From Pyrinomonadaceae bacterium (lineage in GTDB: Bacteria; Acidobacteriota; Blastocatellia; Pyrinomonadales; Pyrinomonadaceae): 64,000 nt of DNA. The notes beneath the pieces are model-generated. The model was given only the letters and a program-made list of their open reading frames with translations. It was not told the DNA's origin and made no database searches. The stretch spans positions 1 through 64,000 of the forward strand of contig JAIBCC010000031.1 of assembly GCA_019694395.1 (NCBI GenBank), written 5' to 3'. Shown in pieces: positions 1-6,510 of the stretch. Numbering within the stretch: the first letter of the stretch is position 1; each line of letters starts with the position of its first letter. Made by a program: the position numbers and the translations under genes.

Positions 1-378
1 TCCCCAAACGGAATCTGAATGACCTACAAGAGTTTTCAGACATTGACCTGTCGCTAAGTCCCAAATCCGCACAGTTTCATCAGATGAACCTGAGACAATA
101 AATTTCCCATCACTTGAAACTGCAACTCCCCAAACGGAATCTGAATGACCTACAAGAGTTTTCAGACATTGACCTGTCGCTAAGTCCCAAATCCGCACAG
201 TTTCATCAGATGAACCTGAGACAATAAATTTCCCATCACTTGAAACTGCAACTGCCAAAACGGAATCTGAATGACCTACAAGAGTTTTCAGACATTGACC
301 TGTCGCTAAGTCCCAAATCCGCATAGTTTCATCAGATGAACCTGAGACAATAAATTTCCCATCACTTGAAACAGTGTC
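1..378 (-). repeat. Three tandem 126-bp WD40-encoding repeats
   Basis: Units at 1-126, 127-252 and 253-378 are 126 bp, i.e. 42 codons, the size of one WD40 blade. The first two are identical base for base. The third differs at only a few positions, mainly at its ends. The array probably continues beyond base 1. Identity at silent sites points to recent unequal exchange or gene conversion. Confidence 0.95.
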
Positions 379-864
379 TGAATTTATTGCTTTTTGATGC
401 CCCTTGAGAATTCTGACAGTTTTAATTTTCATGTCTAATTCTCTTTGAGTTTTGGGAGGTTCGATTTTATCTTCCCCTTCAAAGATGACAGACAAAAGAC
501 GTTGATATTCCTCTTCATCATGGTTTCGCCAATCAATATAGGCAAATTTTTTGAGGTGAAATTTGCTTTCGGAATCATCAATCTTGAGCGGAATAAAACG
601 GCGTTGTTTGTTGGTCGGGTCGTTGAATAAAACGGTCTGATGTTCAAATTCAACCCAATCGGATTCGGAGGCATTGGCAGAAATCGCCAAGAGAAGAATG
701 CGGGATTGCTCTAAAGCGTTTGAGATTTCAGTTTGAGTTGCACTACCATCATCAAACCAAACCCGCACGCCATCCGCACGCAAGCGTTCCGCCAATTCAT
801 GCACAATGGCTTTATCTTTGGAACTATGGCTTAGGAATACGTCGTAGTGGAAGTTTTCGCTCAT
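1..864 (-). CDS. TIR domain protein with C-terminal WD40 repeats (3' end outside window)
   Basis: Reading from the ATG at 864, the first ~130 residues form a TIR domain: YDVFLSHSSKDKA near the N-terminus and SDWVEFE, whose last Glu sits where TIR NADases carry the catalytic Glu. After a linker come WD40 repeats, each with the D-G-K-F-I-V-S-G-S-S-D-E-T and I-W-D-L motifs, and the gene runs off the window edge. TIR effectors of this kind deplete NAD+ in anti-phage immunity, with the WD40 part as sensor; that role is inferred. Compared with remembered TIR relatives, the stretch after WFDD seems a few residues short (BB-loop region). The repeats are almost identical in DNA. The neighbouring toxin-antitoxin-like pair fits a defence setting. 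Confidence 0.85.
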   Translation of the reverse strand, partial: MSENFHYDVFLSHSSKDKAIVHELAERLRADGVRVWFDDGSATQTEISNALEQSRILLLAISANASESDWVEFEHQTVLFNDPTNKQRRFIPLKIDDSESKFHLKKFAYIDWRNHDEEEYQRLLSVIFEGEDKIEPPKTQRELDMKIKTVRILKGHQKAINSDTVSSDGKFIVSGSSDETMRIWDLATGQCLKTLVGHSDSVLAVAVSSDGKFIVSGSSDETVRIWDLATGQCLKTLVGHSDSVWGVAVSSDGKFIVSGSSDETVRIWDLATGQCLKTLVGHSDSVWG

Positions 865-913
865 CTGTTTGTCCTATTTAGTTTTAGAGCATTATAAATT
901 GTTTTGTAAAAAA

Positions 914-949
914 TTAAAGTTTTCGATACATAATCAACGCATTCGTTAA
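914..949 (-). pseudogene. Remnant of a GNAT gene 3' end (copy A)
   Basis: On the minus strand this reads L-T-N-A-L-I-M-Y-R-K-L-stop, matching the last residues and stop of the intact GNAT gene that ends at 4634 (L-V-N-A-L-I-M-Y-R-K-L-stop). Nothing further upstream of that gene is preserved here. It lies between the TIR-WD40 gene and the XRE/nucleotidyltransferase pair. Confidence 0.75.
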
Positions 950-997
950 ACTGTTTTTTCAAAAAACACTTCACCAATTCTCAAAACTAATGATATT

Positions 998-1018
998 ATA
1001 TTACAGGTGTTGTAATAT
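998..1018. promoter_or_regulatory. Palindromic operator candidate over the start of the XRE gene
   Basis: A perfect inverted repeat, ATATTACA-N5-TGTAATAT, spans the weak Shine-Dalgarno (AGGTG) and the ATG at 1017. XRE antitoxins commonly bind such palindromes to repress their own operon. The element could equally form an RNA hairpin hiding the ribosome site. Confidence 0.6.
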
Positions 1019-1706
1019 GACGCTTGAGCAAAAAATATTGGAATCCAGAAAAGAGCGAGGTTGGGAACAAATTGAGACCGCCAAAAAACTTGGCATTTCG
1101 CAAACTTATTTATCCCTGTTGGAAACGGGTAAACGCCCGATCAGCAAACAGATAGCGCGAAAAGCTATCAAAGTTCTTGGCTTATCGGCAGAAGTTTTAC
1201 CGTTTGAAATAAGTTTGGATAATCTGATTCCTGCTCAAAATGATGTTTTAGCAAAACAACTTGGTTCGCTTGGATATCCGCCTTTTGCTTACCTCAAATC
1301 CAAACAGAAAAAGAATCCTGCCGAAGTTCTGTTATCTGCCTTAAAATCTGACAATTTGGAAATTCGGGTTGTTGAAGCATTACCTTGGATAGTCTTTAAT
1401 TTTCCACAAATGGATTGGCAAACTGTCATTAAAATTGCCAAAATCAACGATTTGCAAAATCGGCTTGGTTTTGTTGTTAATTTGGCAGAAAATCTTGCGA
1501 TAAAATCTAAGGATTACGATACATTAAACCTTTTGCGCGAAAAGAAATTGGAACTTGCCAAGTCAAGATTATTGCGAGAAGAAAGTCTTTGTCACAATTC
1601 GATAACCGAAGTTGAAAAGAAATGGCTCAAAAATAATCGTTCCAAAGAAGCTAAATTTTGGCGGCTTTTGACTGATCTTGAGATTAAACATTTGAATTAT
1701 GCGTAA
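1017..1706 (+). CDS. XRE-family HTH regulator, probable antitoxin of an NTase TA-like pair
   Basis: Residues ~5-57 are an XRE helix-turn-helix (ISQTYLSLLETGKR is the recognition part). The remaining ~170 residues are helical and include RVVEALPW and DLQNRLGFVVNLA, a region I associate with HTH proteins paired with nucleotidyltransferase-like toxins. An in-frame ATG at 990 would add nine residues, but 1017 has AGGTG seven bases upstream and an HTH-sized N-terminus, so I prefer it. The gene overlaps the next by 8 bp, so the two are translated together. It probably autoregulates through the palindrome over its start. The partner assignment is from gene order and family resemblance. Confidence 0.8.
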   Translation: MTLEQKILESRKERGWEQIETAKKLGISQTYLSLLETGKRPISKQIARKAIKVLGLSAEVLPFEISLDNLIPAQNDVLAKQLGSLGYPPFAYLKSKQKKNPAEVLLSALKSDNLEIRVVEALPWIVFNFPQMDWQTVIKIAKINDLQNRLGFVVNLAENLAIKSKDYDTLNLLREKKLELAKSRLLREESLCHNSITEVEKKWLKNNRSKEAKFWRLLTDLEIKHLNYA

Positions 1707-2250
1707 TAAAAAAATTCCAGAGCCTTGGCTCTCATTTTTTCTAGAAATTGATGAACAAGTATCTGAAAAGATTGAGCTTGAATGTCTCGGCGGATTTGTT
1801 ATTACCCAAATTTACGGACTCGCGCGAACTACCGCAGATGTTGATGTGATTTCGGTTAATCCGAAAAGCCAATCCGATTTTTTATTTGAAATTGCGGGAG
1901 AAGGTTCGATTCTTCATCAAAAGCACAAAGTTTATCTTGATTGGGTTGGTGTTGCTCAACTTCCCGAAAATTATGATGAACGACTTACAGAAGTATTTCA
2001 GGACACCTTTAAATATATTAGTTTCTTTGCTTTAGACCCGTATGACATTGCTTTGGCTAAAATTGAGCGAAACATTCAGCGTGACCGCGATGATGTCAAA
2101 TATCTTGCCGCAACTATCCCGTTTGATTTGGAGATTTTGAAAGCACGTTATGAAACGGAATTGCGTCCGATTTTAGGTAACCCAAACCGCGAAGATTTGA
2201 CATTAAAACTATGGGTTGAAGCAATCGAAGAGGAAAGAGCGAAAAATTAA
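1699..2250 (+). CDS. Nucleotidyltransferase-fold protein (DUF6036/AbiEii-like), probable toxin
   Basis: The N-terminal part holds a nucleotidyltransferase signature: GG at residues 31-32, then R-T-T-A-D-V-D-V at 43-50, giving the G-G...R-x-T-x-D-x-D pattern of minimal NTases with two metal-binding aspartates. The C-terminal half is helical with ALAKIERN and RDRDDVKYL, as in DUF6036-type proteins. Such proteins are toxins of type IV-like or AbiE-like pairs that modify tRNA or other targets; target and activity here are unknown. It starts inside the end of the XRE gene. No upstream promoter of its own is apparent. Confidence 0.75.
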   Translation: MRNKKIPEPWLSFFLEIDEQVSEKIELECLGGFVITQIYGLARTTADVDVISVNPKSQSDFLFEIAGEGSILHQKHKVYLDWVGVAQLPENYDERLTEVFQDTFKYISFFALDPYDIALAKIERNIQRDRDDVKYLAATIPFDLEILKARYETELRPILGNPNREDLTLKLWVEAIEEERAKN

Positions 2251-2254
2251 ACTA

Positions 2255-2313
2255 ACTTTCGATACATATATCAGCGCATTTACCAAACCTAAATCCTTAT
2301 GTTGAAAGCCTTT
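2255..2313 (-). pseudogene. Remnant of a GNAT gene 3' end (copy B)
   Basis: The minus strand reads G-F-Q-H-K-D-L-G-L-V-N-A-L-I and then loses frame through one extra base before the Y. It corresponds to the end of the GNAT gene at 4634-5119 (A-F-Q-H-Q-D-L-G-L-V-N-A-L-I-M-Y-R-K-L). Over about 58 bp most bases match. The upstream part of the gene is absent. Confidence 0.8.
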
Positions 2314-2320
2314 TAATCTA

Positions 2321-3403
2321 TTATTGAATTATTTCTTTAACTCTTAAAATAGCGGCGGTTCGAGTTTCAATTCCAAGTTTGATGTAAATATGCTCAACGT
2401 GTTTGTGAACAGTGCGAACACTGATGTTACACAAAATTGCGATTTCAGGATTACTTTTTCCGCAGGCAATCCAATATAAAATTTCAGTTTCTCTTTTAGT
2501 TAACCCCAAAAAAGTTAAATCTTCAACCGATAAGTCTTTTTCTTCACTAAGAAAAAGGTTAATCAGATTTGACGAGGTATTGTAGGTAAATTGAACCAAT
2601 AATCTTTCGCCGTTCGCGGTTAACGTTAATGGTTTTGGAGGTAATCGAAATTCTTTGGTTTTATTTGTTTCTTCAAGGCTTTTAGCAATCCAACGATAAA
2701 AAAAGTGGGGGAAATTATTGATTTTGAGTTTATCTTTGGGAAAATATTTTTCTAAAAGTTGGGCAGAATAATCACTTAAATATTTTATAATCATTTCCGA
2801 ATCAAGAATAATTATTGCCCTTCCCATTGATTCGGCGACTGATTGCCAATTTTCTTCAGATGATTGTAACCGTTCAAATGAGTTTGTATTGCGAACGGCT
2901 GATGTAAAATGCGGAGACATTAGATTTAACACTGCCTTCTCTATTTCGTCAAAATCTCGCCCGTCACGGCTCAAAGTGCAAACAACTAAACAATCTGGAT
3001 TAATGTCCATCGTAACGGAAATTTGCCGGTCGATTCCAACCCGACGATAGTATTCATTATAAATTCCCGTGCGGGTAAATTTATTGTCCGGCACAAAATC
3101 GGAGATAGCAATGGCATTGAAACGGCGATTGAAAATAATTTCGCCGTAAATCGGGTGTTCATGCATATAGTTCCCGTAAATTTCCAATTCCTGCGGACTA
3201 ATGGCATTCATTGGTTCATAAATTAAAACCCCTTGATACTCACCTACCTGATTACACATTTCAAACGCCGTAATATCACTTGAAACCGCATAATTAACCG
3301 AATGCAGCATCCGTTTCGGCAAGCTTTTCGGGTCAACGTCTGAATTCAATATTTCAACTGCTTTGAGAATCTTTTGATACTCACTATGAGTAAGATTATT
3401 CAT
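2321..3403 (-). CDS. LuxR-type transcription regulator with N-terminal sensory region
   Basis: The last ~65 residues are a LuxR/GerE HTH: LTKRETEILYWIACGKSNPEIA followed by ISVRTVHKHVEHIYIKLGIETRTAA. The first ~180 residues resemble a GAF-like input domain, and the middle (SMGRAIIILDSEMIIKYLS) looks like a PAS-like segment. It does not look like the usual acyl-homoserine-lactone binding domain. I use the ATG at 3403; a TTG at 3508 would extend it by 35 hydrophobic/basic residues with no clear ribosome site. It is divergent from the lectin and GNAT genes, with a lux-box-like palindrome in between, so it may control them. The ligand is unknown. Confidence 0.8.
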   Translation of the reverse strand: MNNLTHSEYQKILKAVEILNSDVDPKSLPKRMLHSVNYAVSSDITAFEMCNQVGEYQGVLIYEPMNAISPQELEIYGNYMHEHPIYGEIIFNRRFNAIAISDFVPDNKFTRTGIYNEYYRRVGIDRQISVTMDINPDCLVVCTLSRDGRDFDEIEKAVLNLMSPHFTSAVRNTNSFERLQSSEENWQSVAESMGRAIIILDSEMIIKYLSDYSAQLLEKYFPKDKLKINNFPHFFYRWIAKSLEETNKTKEFRLPPKPLTLTANGERLLVQFTYNTSSNLINLFLSEEKDLSVEDLTFLGLTKRETEILYWIACGKSNPEIAILCNISVRTVHKHVEHIYIKLGIETRTAAILRVKEIIQ

Positions 3404-3484
3404 TGAGAAAAACCATCCAAATATTTCGTATCTATTTGAGCCAAATAGATTAAAGAATTTTAAAATAGAGCGTGTAATTAAAAT

Positions 3485-3502
3485 ATACGCAAGTTTGCGT
3501 AT
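3485..3502. promoter_or_regulatory. Lux-box-like palindrome between LuxR gene and lectin gene
   Basis: ATACGCAA-GT-TTGCGTAT is an 8+8 bp perfect inverted repeat with a 2-bp centre, lying 80 bp before the preferred start of the LuxR-type gene and 80 bp before the lectin gene. Size and place fit the operator of a LuxR-type dimer. That the neighbouring regulator binds it is inference. Confidence 0.5.
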
Positions 3503-3581
3503 TTTCAAGTTTTTTTATTTAGATTATTTTCGGATTCGTTACTAAAAGTTTTAACAATCAATTTTAAGGAGAATTCTAATT

Positions 3582-3959
3582 ATGAGTGCAAAAGATGAAA
3601 AAGTAGGTCTAAGAATTGATATTGGTCACGATTGGAGAGCAAAAAAGCCTGATCCGCCCAATCCTAAGCAACAACTAAATTGGAATACCGAAGTTATTGG
3701 AGGAGTGCCTAATTATTTTCATAGAGAGGAAATTAAGTTTAAGAAAAATGAATTTAGAAGTTTACCTAAAATCACACTTGGAATTTTTGGATTAAGTATT
3801 GAGACAGGAAAACCTGTTGGTCCCCATGAAGAAAGAGCTAGTATTGCTTTGCATGTGGAAAATCCTTCAAAAGATGGCTTTACACTTCTCATCAAATCTT
3901 GGGGTAAAGAAAACGCCATCAGAGATGTTGGTTTCAGTTGGATAGCTATTGAAGACTAA
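3582..3959 (+). CDS. H-type lectin domain protein
   Basis: A 125-residue protein with a good ribosome site (AAGGAG) before the ATG. The C-terminal ~85 residues follow the H-type lectin pattern (Pfam H_lectin): REEIKFKKNEF, then LPKITLGIFGL, then GFTLLIKSWG and VGFSWIAIE, the hallmark W-x-A ending of a six-stranded discoidin-inhibitor/H-lectin fold. No signal peptide is visible, so it is cytosolic or leaves the cell by another route. H-type lectins bind N-acetylgalactosamine-like sugars; binding here is not shown. It may be transcribed with the GNAT gene 43 bp downstream and answer to the divergent LuxR-type regulator. Confidence 0.6.
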   Translation: MSAKDEKVGLRIDIGHDWRAKKPDPPNPKQQLNWNTEVIGGVPNYFHREEIKFKKNEFRSLPKITLGIFGLSIETGKPVGPHEERASIALHVENPSKDGFTLLIKSWGKENAIRDVGFSWIAIED

Positions 3960-4002
3960 AAACACCTTAACGAATTAAACAATACTACCATTATTTAATC
4001 CG

Positions 4003-4584
4003 ATGAAAACATTCACTGAACCCGAAGTCTTAACTGATAAATCTCGCCTCCAAGAAATTTTTGACCTCCGTGTATATGCGTGGGAGAAATCACCTTCTCC
4101 CGTCAACATAAATAGAAAAACTTACCCAAATGGTTTGTTTGACAAATTTGATCAATCGGCTATTCACAAAGTTTCATACAACGAAAAAAATGAAATTATT
4201 GCCGCTGAAAGAGTAAATATCATTCACAATTTGGAAGATCTGCCACATCCTGAACAGTTTGCAAACATTGATCTTCCTGATAAACGTCCTTTTTTGTATT
4301 CTTCACGTCTAGTAATTCATCCTGAATATCGTAAGATGGGACTTAAGGAATTATATGACATTGCTAGATTGCAGTTTCAAGTTGAAAATGATTTTGCATT
4401 TTCCTTGGCTAAGACATTTCTATTCAGAACCAAAGAACTAACAAAATTCGGTTGGGAAGATTGCGGAGAGGCTCCTCCAATAAAAGACTATCCTTTTCCA
4501 TATGGTGAAAATATCCTAATTATCCTCTTGAAAAATGCCCAAACAGCACTTGATAATTTTGAGGAGATTTCTAAAAGAAGATAA
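4003..4584 (+). CDS. GNAT-fold protein, autoinducer-synthase-like
   Basis: A 193-residue protein whose N-terminal region (EIFDLRVYAWE, DKFDQSAIH) and central strand SSRLVIHPEYRKMGLKELY resemble GNAT acyltransferases of the kind that includes LuxI/FeeM-like N-acyl amino acid synthases. R-K-M-G-L takes the place of the Q/R-x-x-G-x-G pantetheine loop, which is less canonical than in the GNAT at 4634. There is no clear ribosome site. Its place next to a LuxR-type regulator makes a signal-synthase role possible, but an ordinary N-acetyltransferase or a non-catalytic GNAT is equally open. Confidence 0.55.
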   Translation: MKTFTEPEVLTDKSRLQEIFDLRVYAWEKSPSPVNINRKTYPNGLFDKFDQSAIHKVSYNEKNEIIAAERVNIIHNLEDLPHPEQFANIDLPDKRPFLYSSRLVIHPEYRKMGLKELYDIARLQFQVENDFAFSLAKTFLFRTKELTKFGWEDCGEAPPIKDYPFPYGENILIILLKNAQTALDNFEEISKRR

Positions 4585-4633
4585 TGAACAGCCAGTCATC
4601 TATGGGAAATAAAATTAATTTTGTTACCAAAAT

Positions 4634-5119
4634 CTACAGTTTTCGATACATAATCAGCGCATTCACCAAACCTAAATCCTGATGCTGAAAGGCTTCAGGA
4701 ATTTCGCCGATGATTTCAAAGCCTAATGAAAGCCATAATTTGACGGCAATTTCATTTGATTTGACGACAAAATTAAATTGAATCGCTTTGAATCCGAGCC
4801 GTTTAGCTTCGGGCAAAGAAAATTCCGCCATTTTGCGTCCGATTCCCTTTCCTTTAGCATTGGGCGAAACCATGTAACCAGCGTTGGCAATGTGAGAACC
4901 TAGATCGGGTTGATTGGCTTTGAGATAAAATGAACCGAGAATTTGATTATCTAAAACTGCAACATAGGTTTCCTTGTCTGCGCCAAACCAATACTCAAGC
5001 ATTTTTTCTTTTGGCGAATCGGGCGCAAAAACGTAAGTGTCGCCGGTTGAAATTATGGCTTGGATAATTTCCCAGACGGCTTCTTTATCTGTTTCTTTAG
5101 CTTTTCTGATTTCTAACAT
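4634..5119 (-). CDS. GNAT family N-acetyltransferase
   Basis: A 161-residue single-domain GNAT. Motif A is plain: GYMVSPNAKGKGIGRKM at 81-97 with the KGKGIG acetyl-CoA pyrophosphate loop at 89-94. Motif B follows with N-E-I-A-V-K-L-W-L-S-L-G-F-E. It transfers an acetyl group from acetyl-CoA to an unknown amine. The last ~20 codons are repeated, in decayed form, at 2255-2313 and 914-949, marking this gene as the boundary of the accessory region. A degenerate copy elsewhere in the genome may be the source of those tails. Confidence 0.85.
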   Translation of the reverse strand: MLEIRKAKETDKEAVWEIIQAIISTGDTYVFAPDSPKEKMLEYWFGADKETYVAVLDNQILGSFYLKANQPDLGSHIANAGYMVSPNAKGKGIGRKMAEFSLPEAKRLGFKAIQFNFVVKSNEIAVKLWLSLGFEIIGEIPEAFQHQDLGLVNALIMYRKL

Positions 5120-5173
5120 TTTAACTAAAATTTGCCGGCACGCTTCTTCACAGTCGCGTTTTTGCCTTTTATA

Positions 5174-5323
5174 TCAAAGTTTTATTATTCCCCAAAACTC
5201 CAAAAGCATCAAAACAATGCTCAAGATTGCCAATCCGATTGAAAGAATATCTGACCAATATTCACGGATAAAATCTTCGATTTCCAGAATTGTAAAAATC
5301 AGTTTGGTTCGTTTTTTATTCAC
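5174..5323 (-). CDS. Small single-span membrane protein (49 aa), tentative
   Basis: From a GTG at 5323 the minus strand encodes 49 residues: a basic start (M-N-K-K-R-T-K), an acidic amphipathic stretch (E-I-E-D-F-I-R-E-Y-W) and a ~20-residue hydrophobic helix (S-I-G-L-A-I-L-S-I-V-L-M-L-L-E-F-W). It would be an inner-membrane protein with the N-terminus in the cytosol. There is no good ribosome site, and I know no family. It sits between the GNAT gene and the SRA-like gene in the same orientation. Confidence 0.35.
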   Translation of the reverse strand: MNKKRTKLIFTILEIEDFIREYWSDILSIGLAILSIVLMLLEFWGIIKL

Positions 5324-5347
5324 GAATATTTGAACGTGAATTTTCTT

Positions 5348-5752
5348 TTAGCTTGCAGACAGCTTCTTTTTCAGACGGAATTTCCAGACCATTCTTTCCC
5401 GAATATCGTCAAAAATATATTCGCCTTTGGTAATTTGCCAAAAGCCCATAAACTTCCATTGATTGACTTTTAATTTACAAAAAAGCGGAAATTTATCTTT
5501 AGAATCTATTGCCGCTAGCATTGCTTTGTTCCAAATATCAAGTTTTTGATCGCCGCGCCTGCCTGCACCCGTGTAAAAAATTTCATCGGCAGTTTCGCTT
5601 GTCCAATCTGGATAACACGGATTTATTTTGCCGAAATCGGTCAGCAGTGAAACAAGTTTGCCGTCCCGCTGATATATTCCGTTACGGCTTTTGTGAATTT
5701 CGGAAACCTCATCCCACGAATAAATTTCACCAGTTTTGAAACTTTTCATCAT
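5348..5752 (-). CDS. Hypothetical protein, possible SRA/PUA-like domain
   Basis: A 134-residue protein. The central motif F-Y-T-G-A-G-R-R-G-D-Q-K-L-D-I-W-N-K-A-M resembles the T-G-x-G-x-x-G-D-Q-x-x-x-x-N-x-A-L core of YDG/SRA-like domains that read modified cytosine in type IV restriction enzymes. The ending W-K-F-M-G-F-W-Q-I looks like a closing beta strand of a PUA-like barrel. No nuclease domain is fused. It could be a stand-alone reader or the remains of a larger HNH-type enzyme. The resemblance is from memory of the motif and needs a profile search. Confidence 0.45.
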   Translation of the reverse strand: MMKSFKTGEIYSWDEVSEIHKSRNGIYQRDGKLVSLLTDFGKINPCYPDWTSETADEIFYTGAGRRGDQKLDIWNKAMLAAIDSKDKFPLFCKLKVNQWKFMGFWQITKGEYIFDDIRERMVWKFRLKKKLSAS

Positions 5753-5805
5753 TTATTTGATTATACTGCAAGTCAAATTCTAAATCTGAACAAATTAATC
5801 AAACT

Positions 5806-5838
5806 GACTTGAGACTTTGGACTTGAGACTTGAGACTT
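5806..5838. repeat. Tandem GACTTGA/GACTTTG heptads
   Basis: The stretch repeats GACTTGA-GACTTTG-GACTTGA-GACTTGA-GACTT, a degenerate 7-bp tandem repeat upstream of the Nudix gene. The same GACTTGAGACTT core recurs at 13005-13040, and related heptads occur in at least five other gaps. Confidence 0.8.
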
Positions 5839-5866
5839 TTCATTACTTTAAGGTTAAAATCTTTTT

Positions 5867-6328
5867 GTGTGGAAAAATATTATCAGTAAAATTTGGAATA
5901 AGTTTCCTAAATACCTCAGATACCGCGCAGTTCGGGCAACACAGAGAAAATTTACCGTTTCGGCGGGTGCAGTTGTCTTAAACGAAAAAGGCGAAGTTTT
6001 ATTGCTCGATCATCTTTTGCGTCCGACGGCGAATGGATGGGGAATTCCCGGCGGTTTTATTAATCCTTCGGAACAGCTTGACGATGCGGTCAGACGCGAA
6101 GTTTTTGAAGAAACAGGTTTGGAATTAGAAAATTTGCAGCTGGTTTGGGTGCGAACGATTTACCGACATATCGAAGCCATTTTTGTTGCCACCGGAAAAG
6201 GCGAAGCAAAAGTAAAAAGCCTTGAGATCAAAGAGGTTAAGTGGTTTCCGCTTGACAATCTGCCAAAAGAAATGACCGAACTGCAGGAAGAAATTGTCCG
6301 CAAGGCTTTGTCAAAAAAAACAAATTAG
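5867..6328 (+). CDS. Nudix hydrolase
   Basis: A 153-residue Nudix protein beginning with GTG. The Nudix box is complete: GGFINPSE at 62-69, then R-E-V-F-E-E-T-G at 77-84, giving G-x5-E-x7-R-E-x-x-E-E-x-G. These glutamates bind Mg2+ for hydrolysis of a nucleoside diphosphate-X bond; the substrate cannot be told from sequence. A basic amphipathic stretch at 1-30 (K-N-K-F-P-K-Y-L-R-Y-R) precedes the fold. It lies 180 bp ahead of pyrE, separated by a repeat-rich gap. Confidence 0.85.
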   Translation: MWKNIISKIWNKFPKYLRYRAVRATQRKFTVSAGAVVLNEKGEVLLLDHLLRPTANGWGIPGGFINPSEQLDDAVRREVFEETGLELENLQLVWVRTIYRHIEAIFVATGKGEAKVKSLEIKEVKWFPLDNLPKEMTELQEEIVRKALSKKTN

Positions 6329-6344
6329 TAGAAAATTGAGCAAA

Positions 6345-6500
6345 ATAAGTGATGATCTTTGATTTTCGATTTTTGATCTTTGAAGTCTTTTCGAGTTGCT
6401 CTGAAATATCGTTAAGAGTTTGATAAGATATAATAAAAGTTCAAATTTATATAGTAAAGAAAAATCAAAGATCAAAGGTCATAAATCAAAGGTCAAAAAG
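6345..6500. repeat. Inverted, tandem-repeat-rich gap before pyrE
   Basis: Motifs of the type GATCTTTGATTTT on the left are matched by AAAATCAAAGATCAAAGG on the right, so the gap can form a long imperfect hairpin. The units are again about 7-8 bp (TCAAAGG, TCAAAGA). It ends just before the AAAAGGAG ribosome site of pyrE. Confidence 0.7.
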
Positions 6501-6510
6501 GAGAAAATCA

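Noticed and set aside
1..378. Regular direct repeats that could be taken for a CRISPR array
   Set aside because: The unit is 126 bp with no variable spacers, and it encodes WD40 blades in frame with a TIR domain.
3404..3508. TTG-started N-terminal extension of the LuxR-type gene
   Set aside because: It overlaps the palindrome, has no ribosome site and would add a basic/hydrophobic stretch not needed for the domain.
914..4692. Integron attC sites for the GNAT-tail repeats
   Set aside because: I found no clear GTTRRRY core or paired attC arms, and the repeated bases read as the C-terminus of the GNAT protein.
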